Shown: positions 1 to 6,690 of the stretch, one piece after another
Position numbering within the stretch: position 1 is the stretch's first letter
Layout of the letters: every line of letters starts with the position of its first letter
Assembly (NCBI RefSeq): GCF_009801115.1
Contig: NZ_VTOL01000014.1
Span: 1 to 64,000, forward strand
Direction: 5' to 3'
From: Dyadobacter sp. 3J3
GTDB taxonomy: Bacteria; Bacteroidota; Bacteroidia; Cytophagales; Spirosomataceae
DNA: 64,000 bases
Made by a program: the position numbers and the translations under genes
Notes under the pieces: generated by a model
What the model was told of the DNA's origin: nothing
The model's input: only the letters and a program-made list of their open reading frames with translations
Database searches by the model: none

Positions 1-120
1 CACGTTATCTTCTTAAACGTACTATCTTGTTACTCTCTTCATCATGTCAAAGAACTTTGCTTCGCGTCTTCCGAAACTCGTGGCGATGATCGTTCTCAGC
101 GCCGTACTACCCGATTGGGA
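1..120 (-). promoter_or_regulatory. boxA-like antitermination leader, probably upstream of 16S or 23S rRNA
   Basis: Read on the minus strand, 58 to 41 gives AAAGTTCTTTGACATGAT. This resembles the boxA antitermination element found ahead of rRNA genes in Bacteroidota. It is followed by an AAGAGAGTAACAAGATAG stretch typical of rRNA leaders and spacers. A GC-richer segment (60-115) precedes it and could fold. No coding potential is visible. The rRNA gene would start left of base 1; whether it is 16S or 23S cannot be decided from here. Confidence 0.5.
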
Positions 121-121
121 G

Positions 122-154
122 TGCAAAAGTCCTACATTTATTTTTAAGATGCAA
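122..154 (-). promoter_or_regulatory. Probable strong promoter of a leftward rRNA operon
   Basis: On the minus strand a TTGC element (151-154) is followed about 18 bases later by TAGGACTTTTGCA (122-134). This is a near match to the Bacteroidota -33/-7 promoter pattern TTTG...TAnnTTTG, with two extra bases inside the -7 box. It lies 3' of the lipoprotein gene that ends at 283 and points off the left edge, and a boxA-like leader follows it. Assignment to an rRNA operon is an inference, because the rRNA gene itself lies outside the window. Confidence 0.45.
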
Positions 155-282
155 GTGCCGGAAGAAAAAAAATGAAAATAATTTTATCTTTTTTTATAAC
201 TCCCTAATCGTCATAAGTTTAGTTGTGATTTTTTTTATTGCTTAATAGTATTTTCGGAAAGTGAGGGTTCATACGGTTGGGT

Positions 283-1590
283 CTACCTAAAAAACTCTAC
301 CGTATGTTCCGATGCGTATTGGTCATCACCTGGCTTTATTCTTTTAACGAAGAAACGAGCCTTTTTCCCGAGCCTGAGGCTTGTGTATCTTGCCACAACA
401 TGCTCTTGTGTACCAAGAGGCTGTAAAGACGGATACCAAAGGATATAACCTGGCTTGTCAAACAGAAGTTGTGGCTCTGACCAGTTTTGGCTGTTTGCAT
501 CAATTCCCAGATCACGGTTTTTATTGAAGGAAATATAAACCTGGCTACCCTGCCATGATTTTCCGACTACCTTGGCCATTAACATTACCCAGCAATTCAG
601 ATAGGTGTTCCAGCTGACAGATGGCCCCCAATAAAACCCACCTGTTGCAGACGATGCGGGGCCTCCTCCGGCCTTTAATGGTATTTGCAATTTACTTATA
701 GGTTTTCCAAAACTGTTATAAGCTGCACCAAAACCGGTTCCATCCCATCTTTTTGCTTTCCCCTGCGGGTTTTCCAGATCTTTTAGCGCAATACGTGCTA
801 CGCTTATGCACTGACCACTCCATTCAGTTTCCATCTTATAGGTACTTTTATCGTAAATACCGGGGTAGCCATACTCTCCATAGAATAGGTAAAGGTATTC
901 TCCGCTTGCCACGGCGGATGGGTCACCAACGCCACCTGCAAATGTGTTGGAGATATTGTTAGGTTTTGAAATCATTCTGGGATTAAGATCTTCAATGAAA
1001 ATACCTCTGTTGTCCCAGCTTTTTCCCCCATTTGTTGATTTCATAATCCCGATCCTGCACACCGCTGCGGGGCTTTCGGACCCTCTCAACCCCTGAGGCC
1101 ACTTTTCATTTTTATATCCTTCCTTGGTTAATGAATCGTAGGGGAGTGTCGATGGATAATTTTCATTATGATAAACGGCGTAAAGGGTGTTGCCTGATTT
1201 ATCGTGCGGTTCCTGATAAACGGTTTCAAACCATACTGCTCCATGCAAACCCTGTTTGCCAACCGAAGCATTTTTTGGCAGCACAGGATCTGAAAATTGG
1301 CTGGGATTACTTTTAAATGCTTCATCGGCATTGCGCCCATTGGCAAATTTGAGATCCTTCGCATCACCCCAAAGAGGGTCTTCACCGTATTTTCCTGGGA
1401 AGATTCTGAAGGTATCACCAATCCAGGCTTCTGCCATATTACAATCCACAAAGGAATTGAATACTATTTTTTCAGAAGACGTCAGCCTGAACTGTGGTTG
1501 CTTTACCTCGTCCTTTCTGAGAGAGCAACCTTCCAATAAGGCAGACACTATTGAAAGGCATATTAAAGATAATAAAGACGAGTTGTTCAT
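283..1590 (-). CDS. Secreted lipoprotein, probable glycosidase-like beta-propeller
   Basis: Predicted lipoprotein of 435 residues. The N-terminus has a hydrophobic signal and the lipobox-like LLEGC, with Cys22 as the likely lipidated residue. The body is rich in Trp, Tyr and Gly. It has one clear Asp-box (STNGGKSWDNRG, about residue 185) and a GDPSAV-type motif (about residue 222) followed by YLYLFYGEYG. These are features of five- or six-bladed propellers in sialidase and GH43-like glycosidases. No family could be fixed with confidence, so substrate and activity are unknown. It is monocistronic, lies between the probable rRNA promoter and the tandem membrane-gene cluster, and runs in the same direction as both. 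Confidence 0.7.
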   Translation of the reverse strand: MNNSSLLSLICLSIVSALLEGCSLRKDEVKQPQFRLTSSEKIVFNSFVDCNMAEAWIGDTFRIFPGKYGEDPLWGDAKDLKFANGRNADEAFKSNPSQFSDPVLPKNASVGKQGLHGAVWFETVYQEPHDKSGNTLYAVYHNENYPSTLPYDSLTKEGYKNEKWPQGLRGSESPAAVCRIGIMKSTNGGKSWDNRGIFIEDLNPRMISKPNNISNTFAGGVGDPSAVASGEYLYLFYGEYGYPGIYDKSTYKMETEWSGQCISVARIALKDLENPQGKAKRWDGTGFGAAYNSFGKPISKLQIPLKAGGGPASSATGGFYWGPSVSWNTYLNCWVMLMAKVVGKSWQGSQVYISFNKNRDLGIDANSQNWSEPQLLFDKPGYILWYPSLQPLGTQEHVVARYTSLRLGKKARFFVKRIKPGDDQYASEHTVEFFR

Positions 1591-1725
1591 GATATAAATA
1601 TTGCAAGATATTGTGTGTGAAAAATAAGATGCAATATTCTAATAATATTCTGATTGTACAAAGATAATTCAGGGTTTCATATCATTCTTTATGAACACTT
1701 TACCCGGTTTTGAAAATATATAGAT

Positions 1726-1752
1726 CAAATCAAAATGCTGGTTCTCCATCCC
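1726..1752 (-). pseudogene. Short leftover of the tandem unit downstream of copy C
   Basis: Just after the stop of copy C the minus strand reads AAGGGATGGAGAACCAGCAT and then TTTGATTTGA. This matches the start of the inter-copy remnant after copy B, and the QHFDF codons (about residue 327) of the upstream lipoprotein gene. Similarity stops abruptly after these few codons, so this probably marks the right-hand break point of the duplication. Confidence 0.45.
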
Positions 1753-2352
1753 TTACCAATGCCCAAACGCGAACCGTAGCAAAAGAACATGGATGACAAA
1801 TGACAGTATCGTCAGCGCGATCTTTATGGTCATATCCTTTTTTGAAAACAAGCCAAGCCGGTTAAGTAGAAGGCCTGAAACCAAGCCAATCAATGCAAAA
1901 GCCGGCCAGGGATCCATTTTCCAGATCGAAAAAAAGAAGTGGAATGGCTCCGCGGCGAAAAAAAAGGAGCTCGGACGAAAGGGGTAGACCAGAGAAACTA
2001 TCTGTAAAATAAAATAGAGCACACATACAGTGAATTCTATGGTAAGAAGATATTTCAAGGGCTCATGAACAACTTTGAGATATCTAGTTTTTAATAAAAA
2101 ATATAAGGTCATAAGTATAACCAGCTTCATCAAAATGAACCATATAAAAAAAGAAATGGTTGGCGCCGGATCCAAGATCTTGCAGACAAAAGCTCTTAGT
2201 AAAAGCTGCCGTTTATAGGAAGGGTGGCGCAGGGTGCCTACCACAATGCGCAGGAAATTGGTATAAAAAACCCATACGGTAAAGGCAAGCAGATAGCCGG
2301 ACAAAGCTGCCCGGCTAAAATACTTTTGTAGAAACAACGATACAGGATTCAT
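1753..2352 (-). CDS. Multi-pass membrane protein, tandem copy C
   Basis: A 199-residue hydrophobic protein with about five predicted membrane segments (near residues 15-35, 65-85, 97-120, 133-160 and 175-195). It carries the motifs KYFSRAALSGYLLAF near the N-terminus, YLLTIEFTVCVLYFILQ in the middle, and WKMDPWPAFALIG...LLNRLGLFSKKD near the C-terminus. It is the third of three tandem paralogues on this strand and belongs to no family I recognise. Its 3' half is almost identical at DNA level to the first copy (3427-4032) and less like the middle copy. Its ATG overlaps, as ATGA, the stop of a leftover piece of the upstream lipoprotein gene, which suggests translational coupling. Confidence 0.75.
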   Translation of the reverse strand: MNPVSLFLQKYFSRAALSGYLLAFTVWVFYTNFLRIVVGTLRHPSYKRQLLLRAFVCKILDPAPTISFFIWFILMKLVILMTLYFLLKTRYLKVVHEPLKYLLTIEFTVCVLYFILQIVSLVYPFRPSSFFFAAEPFHFFFSIWKMDPWPAFALIGLVSGLLLNRLGLFSKKDMTIKIALTILSFVIHVLLLRFAFGHW

Positions 2353-2459
2353 TTGCCAATCGAAAGAAGGATCTCCTTGCGCGACTTACCATCAAACTGG
2401 TGTAGGTTTTTCTCTATTGTTGCCAGCGCAGTTATATACGTTTTATCTTTTGACAGCAT
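2349..2459 (-). CDS. 36-codon tail ORF coupled to membrane copy C
   Basis: Small ORF beginning MLSKDKTYITALATIE and ending KSRKEILLSIGK. It equals the final 36 codons of the parent lipoprotein. The parent has ACG (Thr) at the first position where this copy has ATG. The TGA stop overlaps the ATG of the membrane gene (ATGA), so ribosomes ending here could reinitiate. The residue pattern is conserved with the parent, which hints at selection on the frame, but it may only be recent decay. No Shine-Dalgarno site is seen. Translation is unproven. Confidence 0.4.
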   Translation of the reverse strand: MLSKDKTYITALATIEKNLHQFDGKSRKEILLSIGK

Positions 2460-2595
2460 ACGGTAGTTGTTAAATAAAGGTTTGTGTTTTTTTCTGAAAT
2501 CTTCCCAGTACTCAATTTTCTAATTAGAGACAGATCGAATTTTTGAGACATACAAAGAGAACCTCAGCGGCCAAATCAAAATGCTGGTTCTCCAT
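2349..2595 (-). pseudogene. Decayed 3' end of the 404-residue lipoprotein gene, between copies B and C
   Basis: This spacer on the minus strand is homologous to the last ~79 codons of the lipoprotein gene at 4029-5243. It starts with a match to QHFDF, diverges and changes frame in the middle, then recovers DFxKK...FNNYRMLSKDK and runs intact to KSRKEILLSIGK and a stop. The stop overlaps the ATG of the next membrane gene exactly as in the parent. The first part is broken by stops and a frameshift, so it is a duplicated fragment rather than a full gene. The open tail is listed separately. Confidence 0.8.
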
Positions 2596-2599
2596 CCCT

Positions 2600-3199
2600 T
2601 TACCAATGGCCAAACGCAAGTCGAAGCAGTATAACATAGATCAAAAATGATAATACCGTTAGCGCAATCCTTATAATTATATCTTTTTTTGAAAACAAGC
2701 CAAGCCGGTTAAGTAAAAAAGCGGAAACAAAACCAATCAATGCAAAAGCTGGCCAGGGATCCATTTTCCAGATCACAAAAGGGATTGTTAATGGGCTGAC
2801 AGCGAAAAAAAAGGAGCTCACATGGAAAGGATAAACCAGTGACGCTATCTGTAAAATAAAATAGAGGACGCAGACTGTGAATTCTATTGTAAGAAGATAT
2901 CTCAATAGTCCATGAAATACTTTGAGATAGCTGGTTTTTAATAGAAGGAACAGGATTATGAGCACCGACAGTTTTAGCAAAGTAAACCAAAGAAAAAAAG
3001 AAATAGCTTCCGAGGTATCCATAAGTCTACAAATAAACCCTCTGATTTCAATCCGAAGCTTGTAGGATGGATAAAACAGGAAGCTTACCAGAATGCTAAG
3101 TGCGTTATTGTAAAGCACCCATACGATAAAGGCAAGCAGATAGCCGGCCAACGCTGCCCGGCTAAAATACTTTTGTACAAGCAGAGCTATACGATTCAT
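2600..3199 (-). CDS. Multi-pass membrane protein, tandem copy B
   Basis: A 199-residue paralogue of the flanking membrane proteins, with the same layout of about five hydrophobic segments and the same landmarks (KYFSRAALAGYLLAF, YLLTIEFTVCVLYFILQ, WKMDPWPAFALIGF, LLNRLGLFSKKD). It is the most divergent of the three copies, mainly in residues 40-95 and around 135-150. Its start overlaps as ATGA the stop of a 36-codon fragment of the upstream lipoprotein gene. It ends in GHW like copy C, while copy A ends in GHL. Function unknown; membrane location follows from composition. Confidence 0.75.
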   Translation of the reverse strand: MNRIALLVQKYFSRAALAGYLLAFIVWVLYNNALSILVSFLFYPSYKLRIEIRGFICRLMDTSEAISFFLWFTLLKLSVLIILFLLLKTSYLKVFHGLLRYLLTIEFTVCVLYFILQIASLVYPFHVSSFFFAVSPLTIPFVIWKMDPWPAFALIGFVSAFLLNRLGLFSKKDIIIRIALTVLSFLIYVILLRLAFGHW

Positions 3200-3306
3200 C
3201 TGCCCATGTTAAGAAGAATCTCCTTGCGCGACTTGCCGGTAAACCGGTTCAGGTCTTTCTCAATCGTGGCCAGCGCAGTTAAATACGTTTTATCTTTTGA
3301 CAGCAT
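3196..3306 (-). CDS. 36-codon tail ORF coupled to membrane copy B
   Basis: Small ORF beginning MLSKDKTYLTALATIE and ending KSRKEILLNMGR, the same length as the matching ORF ahead of copy C. The parental ACG codon is again ATG here. The stop codon overlaps the start of copy B as ATGA. The frame carries mostly conservative changes (DLNRFTGK against DLHRFNGK in the parent) and no indels. Whether it is made as a peptide or only serves to deliver ribosomes to the membrane gene cannot be told from sequence. Confidence 0.4.
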   Translation of the reverse strand: MLSKDKTYLTALATIEKDLNRFTGKSRKEILLNMGR

Positions 3307-3410
3307 AATAGTTGTTAAATAAAAGATTGTGTGTTTTTTTAATCTTCCCAGAACCCCATTTTTTCCTTAAAGTCAGATAGATATTTTTGAGAAATACAAG
3401 AACCTTAATG
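3196..3410 (-). pseudogene. Decayed 3' end of the 404-residue lipoprotein gene, between copies A and B
   Basis: A second relic of the C-terminal coding part of the upstream lipoprotein gene, parallel to the one between copies B and C. The two relics resemble each other (shared GGTTCT...CTCAAAAAT...CTGGGAAGAT blocks) as well as the parent. This copy lacks the first few codons of the unit, has several small indels, and becomes readable again from LSKDKTYLTALATIE to KSRKEILLNMGR, where its stop overlaps the ATG of copy B. Confidence 0.78.
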
Positions 3411-3426
3411 GCGATATATTAAGTCC

Positions 3427-4032
3427 TTACAAATGCCCAAACGCGAGTCGAAGCAAGATAACATGGATGGCAAATGACAGTATCGTCAGCGTGATCTTTA
3501 TGGTCATATCCTTTTTTGAAAACAAGCCAAGCCGGTTAAGTAGTAAACCTGAAACCAAGCCAATCAATGCAAAAGCCGGCCAGGGATCCATTTTCCAGAT
3601 CGAAAAAAAGAAGTGGAATGGCTCCGCGGCGAAAAAAAAGGAGCTCGGACGAAAGGGGTAGACCAGAGAAACTATCTGTAAAATAAAATAGAGCACACAG
3701 ACAGTGAATTCTATGGTAAGAAGGTATGTCAAGAACCCATGCAATACTTTGAGATACTTGGTCTTCAATAGAAAAAAAAGGATTACTACTACAAGCAGCT
3801 TTAGCAATATAAAGCCAAGAAAAAGATAAGTAATTGCAGTGATATTTCCTCCCCCTTTATTACAAACAAATGCTCTGAGCAAAAACTGCCGCTTATAGGA
3901 GGGATAGAGCAGAGAACCTAGCAAAATACGAAGAACATTGGTATAAAGCACCCATAGGATAAAGGCAAGCAGATAGCCGGACAACGCTGCCCGGCTAAAA
4001 TACTTTTGTAGAAACAATGGTATAGAATTCAT
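3427..4032 (-). CDS. Multi-pass membrane protein, tandem copy A
   Basis: A 201-residue protein with about five hydrophobic segments, first of the three tandem paralogues and the one directly downstream of the full lipoprotein gene. Its ATG overlaps the lipoprotein stop by four bases (ATGA), so the two are very likely co-translated and may act together in the envelope. It carries a NKGGGN insertion near residue 60 that the other copies lack. From about base 3469 to 3690 it is nearly identical to copy C (1795-2016), which suggests recent duplication or gene conversion. No known family recognised. Confidence 0.78.
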   Translation of the reverse strand: MNSIPLFLQKYFSRAALSGYLLAFILWVLYTNVLRILLGSLLYPSYKRQFLLRAFVCNKGGGNITAITYLFLGFILLKLLVVVILFFLLKTKYLKVLHGFLTYLLTIEFTVCVLYFILQIVSLVYPFRPSSFFFAAEPFHFFFSIWKMDPWPAFALIGLVSGLLLNRLGLFSKKDMTIKITLTILSFAIHVILLRLAFGHL

Positions 4033-5243
4033 TTGCCAATCGAAAGAAGGATCTCCTTGCGCGACTTACCATTAAACCGGTGCAGGTCTTTCTCAATCGT
4101 TGCCAGCGCAGTTAAATACGCTTTATCTTTTGACAGCGTACGGTAGTTGTTAATAAAAGACTGCGCCTCTTTTTTGAAATCTTCCTTATACACAATCTCT
4201 GCATCAGAGCCAGATTGGAGCTTTTGTGCTATACCGTGAACTTTAACAGCAAAATCGAAATGCTGCCCTACGCTTTTTTTGTTTATTGCTTTACTCTGTA
4301 TGGCAGCCTTGGAAATGGCATAATAAAAATTGATATAACTTCTGCCCTTTTCTGTTTTACTTAAAAAATGATCCCGAAAATTATATGCCTCTTCATTGTT
4401 TAAGGATGCCGTACGGGCGTTAGTTGCACCGATCTGCGCGTTTATTTCGCTTTCTTCACATGGCCCGCCCCAATTCATAACATTACATTTAAAATCATTA
4501 ATACTACTAACCCACTCGCAAACGGCGGCGGTTGGGTCGCCACACGATGTACAATCGGACATTGTCACGAAATTAACATCAGATGCATTTGTGATGGCGG
4601 TACCAAGATTATACGCTGGGTATGTTTCTTCCGTAGTTCTGGCGGCGTTCAAAGCGGAAGTTCTCAGATCTGACATATTGATCATTGTCCATTTGATAGA
4701 AGGGTTTTTAAATACGACCGCTCCTAACCAATTCATTTCCGCAAGGCGCACATGTTCCGTATATACGCTAAACCGATCATCCTTCTTCAATGAATTTCCA
4801 CTAACGGTATAAAGGTTGTGGTATAATCCGGAATTTTGAATGGTCATCACGCTAATACCCTGTATATCAGATAACCCGATATCTGTGGTTGATTTGGTTG
4901 TGAATAAGGTAATAAATTTTGGCTGCTGACCTTTGTAACTAAATGATTGATTGAAATGCGATTCCAGCTTTTTGGTGAGTACCTCTGCCATTTCCGAGTT
5001 AAGATCGAGGCGGACCTGTGAAAAATTTGGCTTTTCCGGATCGTATTCACCTATATTAGCTTCTGATTTTGTCATGTTCACTACATCAAGCTCAATATTG
5101 CCTACTTTGAAAAGGCTGGACTGGGGTAAATTCTCCGTTGTCGGGGTTGTTTCACAGCCAATGGTTAAACAGAGCAGAAAGGCTGCAACAATGATTAAAC
5201 TGAACACACTTGTTTTTAACAAAACGGTAAATAGCGTTTTCAT
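4029..5243 (-). CDS. Lipoprotein of unknown function, head of the membrane-protein cluster
   Basis: A 404-residue protein with a long hydrophobic N-terminus ending in the lipobox LTIGC (Cys30), so probably an envelope lipoprotein. A Cys-rich stretch near residues 225-260 (DCTSCGDP...CEWV...FKCN...GGPCEE) may hold disulfides. The C-terminal ~80 residues are charged and helical, and they are the part found as relics between the downstream membrane genes. It overlaps membrane copy A by four bases. A perfect -7 box lies 60-67 bases upstream. I recognise no family. Operon structure suggests a lipoprotein/membrane-protein pair. Confidence 0.72.
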   Translation of the reverse strand: MKTLFTVLLKTSVFSLIIVAAFLLCLTIGCETTPTTENLPQSSLFKVGNIELDVVNMTKSEANIGEYDPEKPNFSQVRLDLNSEMAEVLTKKLESHFNQSFSYKGQQPKFITLFTTKSTTDIGLSDIQGISVMTIQNSGLYHNLYTVSGNSLKKDDRFSVYTEHVRLAEMNWLGAVVFKNPSIKWTMINMSDLRTSALNAARTTEETYPAYNLGTAITNASDVNFVTMSDCTSCGDPTAAVCEWVSSINDFKCNVMNWGGPCEESEINAQIGATNARTASLNNEEAYNFRDHFLSKTEKGRSYINFYYAISKAAIQSKAINKKSVGQHFDFAVKVHGIAQKLQSGSDAEIVYKEDFKKEAQSFINNYRTLSKDKAYLTALATIEKDLHRFNGKSRKEILLSIGK

Positions 5244-5302
5244 GTTTGATTTGATTTAGATTGTTGGATAATGTAAAACAAGATACCTGTGTCATGACTT
5301 TA

Positions 5303-5330
5303 CAAACCTAAAACTATCCTCTCCGGCAAA
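5303..5330 (-). promoter_or_regulatory. Promoter of the lipoprotein/membrane-protein cluster
   Basis: The minus strand has TAGGTTTG (5310 to 5303), an exact match to the Bacteroidota -7 consensus TAnnTTTG. A TTTG (5330 to 5327) lies 16 bases upstream, slightly closer than usual. The start codon at 5243 would follow a leader of about 50 bases. Confidence 0.55.
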
Positions 5331-5380
5331 AAAGAGCAAAAATACCTCAGTTTTTTAGATAAAAACAATAAATAATACGA

Positions 5381-5677
5381 TTAATCAAATTTATGGAAGG
5401 AAGGGGCATTGCCGTGCCAGTCATTATACAACTTCTGCAATTCGTTGCAATTGCGGCGGGCAAGACAACCCAGTTTGGAATATCCCTTTACATTCAACTT
5501 ATCACCAATCCGGCTACGATAGTTGTGAACGCTTTTTATTTCAATCGACAAGATTTGAGCTATATCCGCGTTGGGCAAGTCACGCGCTATGAACATCAAA
5601 ACCTTCCATTCCGTGTGGGTAAGGCTGTAAAGGGATGATATTGACAATTGTCCTGTCTCGTCCTGTTTATCGCTCAT
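5381..5677 (-). CDS. LuxR/GerE-type helix-turn-helix protein without a sensor domain
   Basis: A 98-residue protein dominated by a LuxR-type HTH (about residues 18-75: LTHTEWKVLMFIARDLPNADIAQIL, then a recognition helix IKSVHNYRSRIGDKLNVKG). LuxR regulators usually carry an N-terminal receiver or ligand domain; none is present, so this is a stand-alone DNA-binding protein. Its start overlaps by four bases (ATGA) the stop of a second small ORF that looks like a damaged relative of the same domain. It lies upstream of, and runs in the same direction as, the lipoprotein/membrane cluster, so it might regulate that cluster; this is inference. Confidence 0.75.
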   Translation of the reverse strand: MSDKQDETGQLSISSLYSLTHTEWKVLMFIARDLPNADIAQILSIEIKSVHNYRSRIGDKLNVKGYSKLGCLARRNCNELQKLYNDWHGNAPSFHKFD

Positions 5678-5850
5678 ATGACCCCATAGTTAAAGTATGT
5701 GGACATATTCTGGCCCATTCTGTTGCGATACATTTGATTCGGAAGAGCATTGGTTAATACCAACACTTCCCAAACTCTTTGGTTAAGAGCGTAGAAACAA
5801 TCGTCCTGATTGTAGAATGATAAGTTGTTTTCGGGAAAAGTATTTTTCAT
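5674..5850 (-). CDS. Small ORF resembling a partial LuxR-type HTH
   Basis: A 58-residue ORF from ATG at 5850 (a TTG five codons upstream is also possible). Residues about 22-42 (YALNQRVWEVLVLTNALPN) line up with YSLTHTEWKVLMFIARDLPN of the next gene, but the recognition helix is missing. It ends in an ATGA overlap with the LuxR-type gene, so it may be an expressed leader gene or a decayed duplicate. Not assigned to any family. Confidence 0.45.
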   Translation of the reverse strand: MKNTFPENNLSFYNQDDCFYALNQRVWEVLVLTNALPNQMYRNRMGQNMSTYFNYGVI

Positions 5851-5904
5851 AAATGTGTAAAACAAAATGAATGATTATCCAATCTGTTTTTCACAACGTC
5901 GAAG

Positions 5905-5912
5905 CAAATTTA
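5905..5912 (-). promoter_or_regulatory. -7 box upstream of the small LuxR-type pair
   Basis: TAAATTTG on the minus strand matches TAnnTTTG exactly and lies 55 bases upstream of the ATG at 5850. No well-placed -33 TTTG was found (the nearest TTG is 26 bases away), so confidence is moderate. Confidence 0.4.
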
Positions 5913-5997
5913 GTCGAATACTTATCCAGGTAATGCGACAACTTTATCAAAAAAACTAAAAGTATTCTACAATAGCAAGCAATATTTGTAGGAACAA

Positions 5998-6351
5998 CTA
6001 TATACCTTTAAAATACTCAATTACATGCATTTTTAAAAGCGCTTCCTGCTTGTCAATACCACCTTGTGGTAATGCCCTGTTCAATATATAATGCGGCCAG
6101 CCGTCTTTATCCCTTTTTTCAAACAGATAATATGAAGACAAGCTTAACACCTTACATATTCCTATATGCATAAGATCCTGTTTTTGCTCCTTTGTAAATC
6201 TTTTTGCACCCTGCCCCAATTCTTGTACACCTATTAGAAACAAGACGCCATTCAAATCAGCCGGGCGTTTGCCTAATAATTCTTCCAAAGTTTGAAGCAT
6301 GTGTTCCCATTGTGCTTCGAGAGGCTGGTCCTCTATATTTAATGTGCTCAT
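5998..6351 (-). CDS. Small conserved Bacteroidota protein of unknown function
   Basis: A 117-residue soluble, acidic protein without signal peptide. Landmarks are GVLFLIGVQELGQG (about residues 35-48), FTKEQKQDLMHIGICKVLS (about 52-70), GWPHYILNRALP (about 84-95) and a C-terminal LLKMHVIEYF. From memory the same pattern occurs in short hypothetical proteins across Bacteroidota; no function is known to me. It is divergent from the PcrA helicase gene, with 339 bases between the two likely starts. Confidence 0.7.
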   Translation of the reverse strand: MSTLNIEDQPLEAQWEHMLQTLEELLGKRPADLNGVLFLIGVQELGQGAKRFTKEQKQDLMHIGICKVLSLSSYYLFEKRDKDGWPHYILNRALPQGGIDKQEALLKMHVIEYFKGI

Positions 6352-6620
6352 ATAAGTTCTTGGTCTGTTAACATGTATCAGTCAAAACTTAACCCGATGA
6401 CCTATTATATCCGTAGAATACTTTACATCTATATATATAGGAAAGAAAATCACAGCGAATTATGGACTGGTAATCAAATCTCCGGTTTGTTTTTGTTTAA
6501 TCAAAACCAATAACGGAACGCAGACGTTCTATTTGTCAGGATGTTTTAATTTTCTTGTAAAATGATTGTAAACTCTTTGTCATATAAAGAATAGAAAAGA
6601 GTGCATTTGATGGTTTTTCC

Positions 6621-6628
6621 TAACTTTG
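6621..6628 (+). promoter_or_regulatory. -7 promoter box of pcrA
   Basis: TAACTTTG matches the TAnnTTTG consensus exactly. It lies inside what would be the N-terminal coding part if the first ATG (6601) were used, which argues for the downstream TTG start at 6691. No good -33 element was seen at the usual distance. Confidence 0.45.
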
Positions 6629-6675
6629 GGTTTTGCCGGATGAAAATGTGGCATACGGATACGAACAATATATAT

Positions 6676-6682
6676 AAGGAGG
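6676..6682 (+). promoter_or_regulatory. Strong Shine-Dalgarno site that fixes the pcrA start
   Basis: AAGGAGG, eight bases before TTG at 6691. Such a perfect site is rare in this window, where most genes lack one, and it supports a TTG start for the helicase. Confidence 0.65.
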
Positions 6683-6690
6683 AAGATAGA

